From assembly GCA_013399305.1 (NCBI GenBank), contig VXAI01000015.1, positions 7,972,640-8,036,639 of the forward strand: a DNA stretch of 64,000 nucleotides, written 5' to 3'. This document shows, piece after piece, positions 32,901-62,838 of this stretch; the first letter of the stretch is position 1, and the number at the start of each line of letters is the position of its first letter. The translations under genes were made by a program, and so were the position numbers. This DNA comes from Rostratula benghalensis. Its lineage: Eukaryota; Chordata; Aves; Charadriiformes; Rostratulidae. The notes beneath the pieces are model-generated. The model saw only the letters and a list, made by a program, of their open reading frames with translations, made no database searches and was not told the DNA's origin.

Positions 32901-35536
32901 AAATAAGTAAATGATTCAAATGAGGCTCCTTATCCTGCCTTTCCCTGGATGCCACTGCCTTAGTAACCCTGTGCCTGGCAACACCTGCAAGTGCTGGCCT
33001 CATCCTCAGGAGGAAGGCAGAGCCTTGTGCCATGGCCCCAGCACCAGCAGCCGGAGCCCCCCGGGGCGGAGATGTTGCTGCAGCATCGCCCACCTGCAAA
33101 GGCCTTGGGCTTGAGCATCCCCATCCCTGCTGGTCCCCTTCTGCTGCTGCCACGGGGATGCTGGGGACCAGAGGGAAGAGACACCCCTTTCAGCTGCACC
33201 CCCACACCGCTCCTCACCCTCCTGGGGAAAAAAATTTGCTGCTAAAAAGTTGACATTTCAAATCACAAAAGGACCAAAATGTGGCTTCAAAACCAAACTT
33301 GTTTTTCTACATCCCAGCTCATTAGTGGCACAGAGCAAGAAAGCAACAAGCGACCCATTTAAATTGTAGATTCTGACCTTTATGCTTAAGATCTTTTCAG
33401 ACATCCTGTTTACAGCTTTTTTTTTTGTGTGCTGGCACTTCATAATCCTCAAAATGAGATTTTATGCAGCCTTTTTTAGTATTATAATGCACCACGTCTT
33501 TTTTTCCCCTGCCTGACGAGCCCTCCTGAGACAGCCTGGGTAATTAGAAGTTTCTGAAAAGACCCATAAATGAGGGCTGCAGCCTGCTGCCTTGGCAGGG
33601 AGGAGGGGACAGCTGCTCCAGTGTCCCCACCACAGCAGGGACCCGAAATTTGCCCCAAACCCTTATGCAATGAAAGTCACCCCGGTGCCAGGGCACAGAG
33701 CGCCGTGGGCCGTGCTCCCCTGGATAAGGCTCTTTGCAGAAACCTCAGCAGTAACTTTTGGCTCAAACCCCAACATCCCTGACGTAAGGATTTATTTGGT
33801 GACACTGGCACTTTGGGGACACCTAAGACCAATGTCAAAAGTCCACTGGCAATAACCTTCATGCCCTTGGGGTAAAAACACCCTGCAGAACTGAGTCCTC
33901 CTGGTTCAGCGTTGCTGGGAGCAGCTCAGGCTGCTGAACGTGATTTGGAGTCTCTTTGTTTACACGATGGTCAACAAGGAATATCTATTTGATGCCTCAG
34001 GAGGATCCCTGACCGCTCCGAGGGCAAGCCTAACCCGGAGCAAGCGAAATAAAACAGTCTTTGAAAGTTATTTTTGAGAGTGCTATTTTAAACCAATGAT
34101 TCTAATTTTTCCCCTGCGCCCGTCAAAATGGCTGGTTAGCAACTAATCTGCCAGAGCTGGCCAAATTTTTGTTTCTCTGGCCTGTGCCTGCTGCAAAAAC
34201 CCACAGGCATGTGCTGGCATTGCTCAGCTCCTTCCCTCCCTGCTGCTGCCCCTCTCCTGCCTTCACCCTCCATGCATATCTCAAGCCCTCCAAGCATACC
34301 CCAGCCCCAAGCTCCCCAAGGGGCAGGAGAGGGTTTAAAAAGACACCAAGGAAGTATTTGCAGGGAAAGCAGACTTTGTTCTGGTGGATACTGGTCCAGG
34401 AGGAAGGCACCCTGCCATCCCATTAAGAGACCTGGAATTGCAAGCACCCTGTTGTGGAGCTGTGGAGGAGACATCTCTTGTTTTTACAAAATGCAACAGA
34501 GAATTGCTGGGTTTTGTGAGGGAAATGGGACCTTTTGGAAGAAAAGAAAGCCCTCAGGTGGTGGCACTCACCAACCCAGCGTTGGGCTCCCCGGGGTCAG
34601 GGGGCTGCCTGGCTGCTGCTGCTGTCCCCAGTTGATGGCAGACCTCACCTCCCCTCAGTGCCCCCCAGGTCCCTGCAGTCCTGCCTGGAGGGAGTGCTGC
34701 TGGGGCGTTTGCGTGGCCAAACCCAAGAAGCCCAGTACCAGGAGGATAAAAATAGTACAAACAGTTCTTCAGCCCCCAGCCTGGAGCTGAGGCAGCGCTC
34801 GCCAGCCTGGTTTCCTATGGAAACGAGCTGCCATGGTCCGTGTGCCTGCCTGTGCCTGCCTGGGGCAGTTTCGGATGGCTCCTTGCACATGGATGCTCTC
34901 ACATCCAGCAACCGACCGAGCTGAGGCTGCAGTTTTCCTCATCGGGGACAGCAGCAGGATCCATCCCTCCCCTCAGCCGCTGCTTTCCCAAAATTCCCGT
35001 CCTCCCCAGCATCGGCTCTGAGAGCGGAAGCTTCCAGCGGGATGCAGGGATGCACAAACCCCAGGAAATCACAGCTCGGGCACACTGCTTGGGGTTCCCT
35101 CGCTCTCCCGAGCCTGGCTGGGTACATCACCCGGAAAAATGCTGCCCTCTGAGCCTTTACACCCCCCCAGCACGAAGATGCTTGAAGGAGAAGGATCCAT
35201 GGCCACTGAAGGCTGCTGCCTTAATCATGTTAAGGCAGGGGTATTTTCTCTAGATCCTTTTTTAATTATCTCCTGACCCAGAGGGACTCGGTGTGTGCCG
35301 TGGCCTGGCGTGCCGGGGGAGTGGGAGGCAGCCGGGAACGCTGCTCCCACGGCAGAGACAGCACTGGGGCTTCCAGCAGCCGCCAGCACACCCTAAAAAT
35401 CGCCACCCCCCCAGTGCTTAAAAGGGGGGTGGTGGTGGAAAATCCACCTTAAATCACTTTACAATCGTAAATATTCCTATTCCCAGAGTCGGGAAGTTTT
35501 CAAATTAATTGATATGACGGAAATATGTAGATATTG
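29961..35536. other. Intergenic, no gene recognised
   Basis: Unique, GC-moderate sequence with AT-rich islands near 30700-30740, 31620-31690, 32860-32925, 33230-33490 and 34030-34115. I see no splice-flanked coding segment and no recognisable repeat family. Confidence 0.4.
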
Positions 35537-36516
35537 NNNNNNNNNNNNNNNNNNNNNNNNNNNNNNNNNNNNNNNNNNNNNNNNNNNNNNNNNNNNNNNN
35601 NNNNNNNNNNNNNNNNNNNNNNNNNNNNNNNNNNNNNNNNNNNNNNNNNNNNNNNNNNNNNNNNNNNNNNNNNNNNNNNNNNNNNNNNNNNNNNNNNNNN
35701 NNNNNNNNNNNNNNNNNNNNNNNNNNNNNNNNNNNNNNNNNNNNNNNNNNNNNNNNNNNNNNNNNNNNNNNNNNNNNNNNNNNNNNNNNNNNNNNNNNNN
35801 NNNNNNNNNNNNNNNNNNNNNNNNNNNNNNNNNNNNNNNNNNNNNNNNNNNNNNNNNNNNNNNNNNNNNNNNNNNNNNNNNNNNNNNNNNNNNNNNNNNN
35901 NNNNNNNNNNNNNNNNNNNNNNNNNNNNNNNNNNNNNNNNNNNNNNNNNNNNNNNNNNNNNNNNNNNNNNNNNNNNNNNNNNNNNNNNNNNNNNNNNNNN
36001 NNNNNNNNNNNNNNNNNNNNNNNNNNNNNNNNNNNNNNNNNNNNNNNNNNNNNNNNNNNNNNNNNNNNNNNNNNNNNNNNNNNNNNNNNNNNNNNNNNNN
36101 NNNNNNNNNNNNNNNNNNNNNNNNNNNNNNNNNNNNNNNNNNNNNNNNNNNNNNNNNNNNNNNNNNNNNNNNNNNNNNNNNNNNNNNNNNNNNNNNNNNN
36201 NNNNNNNNNNNNNNNNNNNNNNNNNNNNNNNNNNNNNNNNNNNNNNNNNNNNNNNNNNNNNNNNNNNNNNNNNNNNNNNNNNNNNNNNNNNNNNNNNNNN
36301 NNNNNNNNNNNNNNNNNNNNNNNNNNNNNNNNNNNNNNNNNNNNNNNNNNNNNNNNNNNNNNNNNNNNNNNNNNNNNNNNNNNNNNNNNNNNNNNNNNNN
36401 NNNNNNNNNNNNNNNNNNNNNNNNNNNNNNNNNNNNNNNNNNNNNNNNNNNNNNNNNNNNNNNNNNNNNNNNNNNNNNNNNNNNNNNNNNNNNNNNNNNN
36501 NNNNNNNNNNNNNNNN
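35537..36516. other. Assembly gap (980 N)
   Basis: 980 N directly 5' of a CpG-rich block. GC-rich promoters and first exons are often lost at this kind of gap in short-read bird assemblies. Confidence 0.99.
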
Positions 36517-36850
36517 CCCCGGCGGCGGCCACCGCCGAGCAGGGAGGGGGGCGGCTCGGTGGGTTTGTGCGTGGGAAGCTGCGGGCTGTGTGTGCGGGGA
36601 AGTTCGGGAGGAGGTGGGCGAGCTTGCCGGCTCCCCAGGGGTTAAGGATGCTTTGCAGGAGTTGTTAATAATTCTCGCCTTGGCAGAGATTTTTCGCTCT
36701 GTGTTCTGCTGCTTTCGAGAGGGTTTTCTCGCTTCGGAGAGGAGCGGGAAGCAGGCAGGGGGAGAGCTCTCCTCCTCCTCCTCCTCCTCCCCAGACTTTG
36801 TGCAGGAACATCTCGGCAAGGGAAATGGGGAGAGATGGTAATCCCTCCAA
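36517..36850 (+). promoter_or_regulatory. CpG-rich block, candidate WSCD2 promoter / 5' non-coding exon
   Basis: Begins GGCGGCGGCCACCGCCGAGC at the gap edge, with about 20 CpG in 330 bp, a (CTC)n run at 36773-36793 and no long open frame. It is the first CpG cluster of this density upstream of WSCD2 on the same strand. WSCD2 has non-coding 5' exons in mammals, so this is a reasonable start region. No convincing splice donor can be chosen. Confidence 0.45.
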
Positions 36851-39255
36851 ACGCACCTCCCCTGTTTGTTTTCTTCTTTAGATATCCATGCTGACAACCT
36901 ATTGGAATATTTTAATATAAAGTTTGGTGGTGTTTGGTTTTTTTTTTTCTTTAAAAAACCCCCAAAACTCTGCAGGCAAAGTAGAGGCAGTTGGAGCACT
37001 GTATGAAGGTTACCTTGAGCTGAGCATTATAAACTGGTTCTTCTGTGAAGGCAGGATTAAATAAAGTTTCTGGGCAATCTGGAGCTGGGAAGCACAGCCT
37101 GGCAGTGGGGGGCCTCGGTGTGTCCCCCACCCAGCCTGGCCATGGCCCACCTGCACTTTCCCACTCCTTAAGTGTCATAACTTTCCCCTCTCTGGGAACT
37201 TGTGCTGAATTTACCTTTATAGTGGGCTGTCCCTTCCCTGGACTCAGGAAACTGCTCTCCTGGCCCTTGTTCTGGCTGACACTGGTAAGCACGAGGGGCT
37301 CCTGGAGCTGAGCTTCATTAGAAGTTAATTATTTTATGCACAGGCCTGGCAGGGGGAGCGCTGTAGGGCCAGAGAGAATTCCCCGTGGGGTTTTGCTCAG
37401 CTTTTGGGTGGTTTTCTCAGAGCACCGTGCCCAAGGAGGTGAGGCCAGCCTGCAGCAGCAGGGCTGCAGGAGCCTTGGGTCCAGCATGGCTTCCCTCTGC
37501 CCAGTCTACCCCTCTGGCTTTAGGGTCCCTGATGAGTGGGGTCCCAGTGTTGTCCCATTGCAGCCTGGCTGGGTGGAAGGGGAAGCTTTGCACGTTCCAA
37601 GGTCCCATCCTGCTTGGTGCTACCAAGTCATCAGTTGCCTCGAGTCATGCAGGGAACTGGCTCTGCTTCAAGTTAGAAATCCCTGTGCTTTTGGTACCTC
37701 CTTTGCCATGTGCTGGTCCCCTCTGGAGCTCAGCCTGGGACAGGGGGACAAGCATAGGGCAGGGGGAAATCTGCTGTTTGGTGCTGCTCAGTGAGGAGCA
37801 TGATGTTCCACCCTGCTGCCTGGGACATCCGTCACCCCAGTTGGATAAGGATCTCCAGAGTCCAGGGGGAGCAGGGGCTGGATCCTAGGCCACGTGGGTG
37901 GACCCAGGGGAATACATCAGAGGGCTGGGATGTGATCTGCAGAGCCGGGTGCTCTCTCTGGATTTGCAGTCTTCGTGGGAAAGGCAGATCTCTTCCCAAG
38001 CTGGGCCTCCATCTCCCTCGTGCAGCAGGATGCAATGCTGCTGGGTTTCAGGAAAAGAAAGAAATCACACACCCCCATATCCCCCTGGGAAAGGAGGCTC
38101 TAAACCAAGGGCTGTAAGAAATAATCTTTCTCGCTATATTAATTTAAATAGTCTGCAGAAGGCATTGTCTGCTGCCTGAAAAGCTGTTTTTCTTAATTGC
38201 CCCAGCACTGTGTATAATCCCAGATTACTGAGGGCTGAGTGAAGTGTCCGTGGCAGAGACCTGCAGGAGCTGAGCATGAGCTTTACAGGAAATTAGTTTG
38301 GGCTCTTCCCTGTCTGAGAGGCTCATGGGGACTAATAGTGGTCCAAATCTGTCTGGGCCTTCTGCAGCACCCATAGAAGATGTTTCAGAGGGGCTGAGCC
38401 ACCCCCACAGCAGGGGTCACACCTCCCAGTTCCCAACTGATGGCCCCCATGGACCTCATTGTGGTCCATATGGGATTTATGCTATTATATGTAGCATGAG
38501 GTGATGATCCCATAGGTGCTGCTGGTGGGGTGCTCCAGGATTTCCCCTGGGGAATCTCCTTTTGGTGTGTGGCAGCTGAGCCCCATCACCTCCCATGAAT
38601 CCAGGTGCCAGGACTGTCTCTGGTGCTCAAAATCTTGGGATAGACCCACGCCACTCAGCCACTCTGGTCTGGCTGTGGGATTTGTTCCTCATCGTTAAGC
38701 ACAAGACAGAAGACCAGTGGTGTCATGGCTTTCTCTGTAATGAGGATCCCGTGGGCTCTGGCTGTGGTTTGGGGTTGCTTTGCCACCGCAGTGGGGATGG
38801 TGTAGGTGTCTATGCATGCTAAGGTGGCTCAGATGTTCACAGGGCCAGCAAGTCCCAGGGCTCTGCCCGCGCTGTCCCCTCTGCCTGTGCCAGGATAGGG
38901 CCCAGCCAGCTGCAGGAGTGGCTGAAAACTTTGGGGACAATGAGCAGTGGCTCCTCCAGAGCCACAGCCTTGCACAGATGGGCACAGGGGACCATGACCC
39001 CACCAGGGACCTGCTGTCCACTGCTTTCCTTGCCACAGGATGGTGGCTGGCCCTGCCTGCTGCGGTGCAGCCGGGGGACAGACGGACAGATGGATGGCTC
39101 TCCCCAGCCCCGACACTGCATCTGAAAGATGCCAACCCTTATATCTAAGACCTCATCCTCCCAGGCTGCTGGAGGATCTGGGAAGGGGGAATTTGCAGAG
39201 CCAGCAGCTGGTGGAGATCCAGCTGTGTCCCCCTGAGGGACAGCCCCTGCCTCCC

Positions 39256-39290
39256 TCCTCCTCCTCCTCCTCCTCCTCCTCCTCCTTGCC
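39256..39290 (+). repeat. (TCC)n trinucleotide repeat
   Basis: About ten TCC units in tandem. Confidence 0.9.
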
Positions 39291-42200
39291 CAGTTTGGAG
39301 CAGCTCCCTATGAATGCGTGTCTCAGCTCGCTAAATCTTATTGAAAACCATAACTGGATTTTGCAGACAAGGCATAAAATACCTACAACATAATACATAT
39401 TAAAACTCATTAGGTTAAGCCCATTTACAGATACACAGTGTCGTCTGAATGAAGTTAAATCACCTTTTTTTCCCCAGGGCTCAAGTGTCGAAAGGGTGCC
39501 ATGGGCAAGGATGGCAAGAAGAGGGGAGAGGGAGGCACAGGCCCTGCAGCAGTCCGAGGAGCATCCCTTAGTGTCACCAGGACCTTCCCGGGGTGACCTC
39601 TCTGTTTGTCCCCACCGACACGGGCCTGACACCGTTCACATCCAAATGGAGCTCCCCTTCTGGCCTTGCAAGGAAAAACTTGGAAATAATGGGGAAATGG
39701 AGGTTTCTGAGCATTGCACGTGGGGATGGGGCTGATGAGGGCAGCAGGGATGCCGGGGGCTGGCAGGGAGGCAGCAGACAAGGGTTGTGCTGGATTATCC
39801 TTTTCCAATGTGGAAGGCAAAGAGGGATCCTGCCTGGTCCCCAGTGCCCAGCCCTGCGTGTGGCCCTCCAGATGCAATTAGCCACGGGAGCAAATGAGGG
39901 AGCTCCCTGCTCCTTCCACAAACATGCTCTGGCTCTGCCAAAGGAAACCCAGGTACTGGCAGATGGGATAATGCTGATGGAGAGAGTCCGGTAACACCTG
40001 GGCTTGGTGTTGTTGCGTATTAATGATAACAATAATAATAATATTGCTATAATATAGGGTGTGTTTCAGCAGCTGGGGTGGGGATACTGGGTACAACTGC
40101 TGCAGCACCTCCTCTGTGCCAGCTCATTTAAATCATCCCACTGATTCTCCAGTATCCTCCACCAGCCTAAAAATCTCCAGAATACACGGCTATTTCCTTC
40201 TCTGCCCGTGGCATCGTGGCGTGTGCTTTTTTAAATGATTCACGGCTTAAAACATTTTTTCTTTATGAGCTGCTTTCACACTTGCAAGGGGGAAATTAAT
40301 CCTACAAGAGGCTGGAACGGGCTTTGATGTAATTATGTGTGGAGGAACAGAGCGTGAAGCAAGCCATCTCCCCCCCACTGCCCCCCAGCCTCCCCGTTTT
40401 TGGCTCCGCTTGGGCCATTGTAAAGTGAAATACACAGGGAAAAGAAGGGACCACTGCAATTCTTTGCTTTCAGGGACTGCACAGCTCTGCTGTCCCTTGG
40501 CTTGGATTTGATTTGGGGGCTCCTGGCCCACCCCATGGCAAATCCCTGTCCTCTGCCATCCCACAATGGGGATCAGCATCCCCTGGATGGGGGCCTGGGG
40601 CATTTGTGGGAATTTGCAATCCCAGGTAGTTCCACAGCAAATGTAATATTTTAAAAAGGGGCTAAAGTCACTTGAATCAGCTTGGTTAGATGAAACAGTC
40701 CTCCTGGGGCATGCTGGAGGCCCCGGGCTACTCAGCGTAGTGCTGGCTGGTCGTTCTGGGTGCATTGAAATAACCCTGGGGGTTGGATCCAGCCCATCAT
40801 CCCAGGGTTTATTTATATAACTCAGCCCTCGTGGAAAGGTGGCCAGTGCACGGCAGGTTTTCATCCTCTGGAGAGTGGAGGGAGTGCTAATAGGAGGCAT
40901 CAAATCTCACTTTGTCTTTACAGACTGGGCCAATAAATCCCAAAAAAGGGTTGGGTGGTTTTTTTTTTTTTTTCTTTTTTTTTTTTTTCTTTGCCTATCG
41001 TGGTGGTTTGGCCTGTGGAAGGGATGTAAAAGCATGTGCCTGGGGGGCATCTCAGCAATGAAGAAGAGGTGTCAACCCCCCCGCCCCGGGGACATGGCTC
41101 TTCCTGGGGAGCTGTGCCAGGGTTGGCACCTCTTGGCTCTGAGATGTCCCCCTCCAGCTTGCTCCAACACCTGAAAGCTGCTGAGTCAGCTGTTTTTTAA
41201 AGCTCACATGAACCTTTCCCATACGCCCCTCGCAGGGGAGGGGATGCACAAACACGTTTCTCAGAAGAACCAAGGTAGGGAGCAGAAAAATAAACTCTTC
41301 TTTGGTTTAGAGGCAGCCGGCAGCTGGGCTGCTCACCCCTGAAAGAAGCCATCAGAGCCCTGGGTGCTCCAGGGAAGGTGCAGCAGATGGTCCAGATGTG
41401 CCCTGCTGGGATGGAAACCTAGATTCTCGGCATCCCAGTTTAGCTCAGTTTTGTTCCCAGTAGTGAGGGAATTTAAATCCAGCCCGATGCATCTCATTTG
41501 CTACTTCTGTTTGAAGGAGTGAGGAAGGGTGAAGATGTGTTTTCATGGGGGCTCAAGAAGGTGATGGCAAGTTTGCCCAGGAGCTCGAGTTGCCCAGCTT
41601 CTGCCTGGGCAGTGATGCCAAGTTCCCGCTGCAGGACACTCCTAGGGATGGAGGCTGAAAGGCTTGAGGGATGCCAGCACCAAGAGTGTCCAGTGCTGCT
41701 CTCTGTCCATGCTGGTGTCACTGGTTGGTGCCATTGCCCGTTGGTGTGAAGCTGCAGGAGCTGCTCTGAGGTGGCAGCGGTCACCCATTGCTGGCATCCC
41801 GCGGAGCCAAGGGCAGGGATGGAGGGACACGGGGCTTTCTGAGAAGGTGGTCCCCGCAACAAAGTGGGTGGCTTTGGGGTGACAGCAGGTCCAGGGAGAA
41901 TCCCAGGCACTGGGTTGTCTATGGCAGGCACTGGGTCCTGCACATCTTCACGTTTCCAGACCTCAGCAGAGGCTTCTTGGGGAGAAGCTGTGCTCTGCAC
42001 CCAAGGGTGCTGGACCTTGCTGTCCCCTGTGGGATGGAGGTGAGTGCCTGTGTCACACCCCTCCGGGAGGGGACAGGGGCCCCAGGCACCTTGCCCTGTT
42101 GTGGTCATCAGATTCCATCTTATTTTAAAGCCCTATTCTTTCCCTGTCCCTCTGATAAGAAATGCTAATGAGGTGATGAAATTGGATAGTTCGGTCGCCT

Positions 42201-43339
42201 TCTCCTAATGGAACTCTTGTGTTCGTTAATTTGCTGTTTTTAATGGGCTGATTGTTCTCCTGTGCTGGGGGAACCACGTGAGCCCTTCAGTGTCTTTTGC
42301 CGTGGTCAGATGTGAGGTGGTGCTTGAAGGCAACTGAACCTTGGTGCTCAATAATTGCAGAGCAATTTGGAAACAAGACCCAAATGTATAATTTATCGGT
42401 GCTTCGTTCATCCCAGTCCTGAGCAGTGGTGGAGATGTTTGCTTCGTTTGGCAGAGCCCTCTGGGGACCAGTGCCCACCTCCCCACGCACCAGCTCTGTG
42501 GATTGGTGGTGGTGGTGGGCAGCAGGAGAAGATAAACGTTGCAAGTTAACCAGGGTTTCCTTGCCCCCCACCCCCCCAGCAAATAATTGCAGAGCCCCAA
42601 ACTTGCAGGCAGAGCTCTCCTGCTGCTGCCACAAAGATGGGCCGGGTGCGGAGCGATGCTCAGCCTTGAATCCTGCTTCTGGGATGAAGATTTTTGGCTC
42701 TTGGCAGGAGTGTGGTGATGGAGGTATAGGTGAGGAACCAGCTCCCTCCACTCTCTCCTGTCCCAGCTGAACCTACTTGTAATGGTGCAAAGTGCCTGAG
42801 AAGGAGCCCTCCCACCACCTGGCTCTGCTGTGCTTTGGTTCTGGAGGCCACGGGGGGTCCAGGGGAGTGGGGATGCTCCAGACCCTGTGCTGCCAGCCAC
42901 AGGGGGAGCTTTCCCAGCTACACAGCTCCCCGGGGCTGGACCAGTCTCTTGGGACCCCAGCAGAGGTGCAGGCAGCAGTGTGGGGGCAGGATACAACGCC
43001 TGGGGGGGCAGGATACACCCCCTGGGGGACCCTTGCAGGCTATGATGGGGCTGAGGTCTCTGGTCCTCCCACCCCGATGCTGCTGCACCAGGGAGGTGCA
43101 CAGGGGGTGCACAGAGCAGCCTTGTGGGGTGCTGTCAGCATCCCCCATCCTGGGTGGCCACCAGCAGGGTGGGGACACCCAGCAAGCCCCCCAGTGTCCC
43201 CAGGCCCTGCCGATACGGGGGAGCATTGGTGCTGGCTGCCTTTGCTGCACTTGTTGTTTGTAAACCGTAGCCAGCGAGGGAGCTGTAAGCTGAGCACATT
43301 ATCTCCTCCAGACAATTAGCAGAAGCATTAATGGAATAT

Positions 43340-43347
43340 ATGCAAAT
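43340..43347 (+). promoter_or_regulatory. POU/octamer motif ATGCAAAT
   Basis: A perfect octamer inside a TAAT-containing AT-rich block (CAATTAG, GCATTAATGG, CAGTAATTGAC). As a single 8-mer it is weak evidence; the setting makes it worth noting. Confidence 0.3.
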
Positions 43348-44773
43348 GTGCAGTAATTGACCTGCGACTCGGCAGTTCATGATGGAGAAGGATGAGCTCC
43401 AGATGGCTTAATGATAGTAATTTAAGCCCCTTCTTTATATGCCTTGCTTCCTTGCCATAGCCTGGCAGGACCAAGCCCAGGCGGGGAGGAGGGCGGGTGG
43501 CAGCGGTGGCACTGGGGACCAGGGACAGCCCTGGGGCCATCCCATTTGCACCCCAGCAGTGTCTCAAAAGGCCCCACATTCAGCACCCATATAAAAACCC
43601 TGGGGAAGTGGGTTGGAGCATAGAACAGCAACTCGTGCTTGGGTGGGAGGGGAAGCCATGGAGTGGCTCTTCCCTGTAGGCTGCTGGCCAGGGAGCGTGG
43701 GAGAGTGGCCAAGTGCCAACAGGTCCATGGGACCACCAGGCTGAGGGATGCTTGCCCACCTGGATGTGCCAGGCTGCTGCCAGTGCCATTGTCCTGCCAC
43801 AGAGGTACCTGCAGATGCAAAAGCCCAAATAGCAAGCAGTCTCCTTGCTCTCCTGCTACTCTGAGTTTGCTCAGCCCTAACTCAGGCTGTGTTGGCCCCA
43901 ATCATGGTTGGGAAAGGGTGGTTTGGGGGAGCCCATGGGGCTCATGCCCCACCAGCAGTCTGCCCCACACAGCCTGCCCGCCCTGAGCTCCACAAAATTT
44001 CACCCGACGGAGCCAGAGGTATTTGAATAACCACTCTGGGAGCCCAAATTAAAATATTTATGTATAATTCATGCCATATGTTCCACCAATATTTTTTATT
44101 TAATCAACTGAAGACAGATGGCAGGAACATAGAGGCCATTAAACTAATGGCACTTTGTCTTTTCATTTATTTTTGTCTCCTTTCCTAAAATAAGACGAGT
44201 CCACGACAGGCAGCACCTGGACCCTGAGCATGGGGCTGTCCCTGCCACCATCGATTTGCTGGCAGGATGTGGTGGCAGTGGCTTTACCCATGGTGAAGCC
44301 AGCCCCACTATGTAACCTGGTCTGATGTTGGAGTGAGTCCTCCATAGCTGGGGGGCTTGAAGGAGAGAAACCAACCCCCCTGAGGAAAAAGCCACCGCTG
44401 GAGGGGACTGTCCCTTCCCTGGGCTCAGATGCCTGCTCTGTTCCAAGAGTTACCAGGATGGCCTTGGGTAGCCCCTGCCATGATGTTCCCAGGGTAGCAC
44501 TGAGGGTGCAAACGGGGATGGTCAGCTCTTTTTTGGTCCTGGCTGGAGAATAGAGGATGCCCTGAGCTCTGTGTCTGCAAAAGCCTCACTGGGGCATGAT
44601 AGGCTGAAACACAGCCATGGGGCTATGTGGGAGAACCACGGTGGGGGCATCATGCCACTGTGGGGCCTCCAAGCCCAGCAGGGTGCCTGGGTGCTGGAGC
44701 AGCCTCTTGCAGCAGCCACAGGTTTCGCTTGAGGCCATCTGGTGTGCAGGGATGTTCGGATCTGGGGGTGAAA

Positions 44774-44842
44774 TGCGTGCGTGTGCATGAGCGTGCGTGC
44801 ATGTGCATCCACGAATGTGTGGGGGTGTGCGTGGGTGTGTGC
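44774..44842 (+). repeat. TG/CG/CA alternating purine-pyrimidine tract
   Basis: Degenerate GTGCGTGTGCATGAGCG-type sequence about 70 bp long, of alternating purine-pyrimidine character (potential Z-DNA). Confidence 0.75.
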
Positions 44843-45359
44843 ACAGCTCATCCTCTTGGGGGTGAAATGGGGTGAAATCAGAAATCCTCCACGTGCTCCA
44901 GAGCTGTCCTGTAGCACCTCTCCTGCGTGACCAGGCAGGGAGGGACGTGTGAGCTCTGGAGTGGGGACTCACCCCTGCATCCCTGTCCCTAACCCCCAGG
45001 GCTGCTGTCAGCCGGCATCGCTCCCACTGCTCCTGTTTGTCCTGCATCCCTGTGCGGGGGCTGGGGGGGTGGTGGGAGGGTGTGGGGGGTTCAAACTACC
45101 CCTTTGCAGGGCTGAGAGGTGAAGGAGAGCCTGGGCATCCTTCCTTGCCCCATGGGGGGACAGGGACTGCCATCTCCCCACCTGAAAACCGCCATCCTCC
45201 CTGTGTCCTGGGATGCTTTGCTGAGGGTGCCTTTCTCTTTGACTTACAGGTGGAGATTTCTTGCCCTGGGAATGAGATGAATGGGGCTTCGTTAGACAAA
45301 GGGTCCCAGTCAGCCTTTCAGGCCCTGAGAGGCGTCCAGGGACTTCTCATTCTTTGTCT

Positions 45360-45560
45360 GAAAAGGGCCGACGGTGCCGTTTCCATTAGGAGGGATGCTC
45401 GCGGGAGCCGGTGCCGCCGAGCGGAAAGGCGAGGGAGAAGAGCTGCGTCAGCTGATCGGCTTTCAAATCACCTTCAAACCCTTGATTTCCTTAACATGAT
45501 CCCTCCATCAGCCGAGTCTCCAGGGCACGGCCGGGGGGCTTTGCTGGGAGGAGAATAAAC
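45360..45560 (+). promoter_or_regulatory. Second CpG-rich block just upstream of the first WSCD2 coding exon
   Basis: About 17 CpG in 190 bp, with GCTCGCGGGAGCCGGTGCCG, a TGCGTCA element and a TCAGCTGA E-box palindrome (45448-45455). It sits 130 bp before the inferred acceptor of the first coding exon. It could be an alternative promoter giving a transcript with no upstream intron. Confidence 0.4.
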
Positions 45561-45872
45561 CGGGGGACAGCGGTGACAGCCAGCACTGGAGAAAACCCCC
45601 CCCACCACCACCCCCATTCACAGCCTGGGAGGAGGGGGGCTCAACATCCACCCGTGCTGCCTTCCCTCACCCTCCTGGACTTTTTAGGGAAAAGCTTTGC
45701 ACAGCCTCACCCTGCAGCCCTTGCCTGAGCTTTGGGGGCACCTGTCTGCTCCCCCGGTACACCCCAGAAGCCACCTCCAGCCTGGGGGAGGCAAATCCCC
45801 CCTCAGAGCATCCCTGGGGCCGGAGAGCAGCTCCCCCGCGGCGCCGGCTGCCGGGGAAGGGATGAAGACGCT

Positions 45873-62838
<16,966 letters not shown>

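Larger units (their letters stand above)
36851..45687 (+). other. Region upstream of the WSCD2 coding exons (probable 5' intron)
   Basis: No coding gene seen. Repeats: (TCC)n at about 39256-39290, AAT units at 40022-40045, a long T-rich tract at about 40959-40990 and a TG-rich tract at 44774-44842. AT-rich candidate elements: about 42150-42240; 43290-43440 with the octamer ATGCAAAT at 43340-43347; and 44030-44170. Two long minus-strand frames (41494-42108 and 42226-43101) lack domains. Confidence 0.4.

Noticed and set aside
35477..36999. Very long open frames on both strands across 35.5-37.0 kb
   Set aside because: They are made almost entirely of the 980-N gap.
42226..43101. A 291-codon minus-strand open frame (and the neighbouring 41494-42108 frame)
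   Set aside because: Low-complexity Pro/Ser/Gly composition with no family resemblance; probably chance.
45697..45872. A longer WSCD2 N-terminus from an upstream in-frame start
   Set aside because: The apparent upstream starts are TTG codons. The first in-frame ATG is 45873, which matches the known MAKL start.
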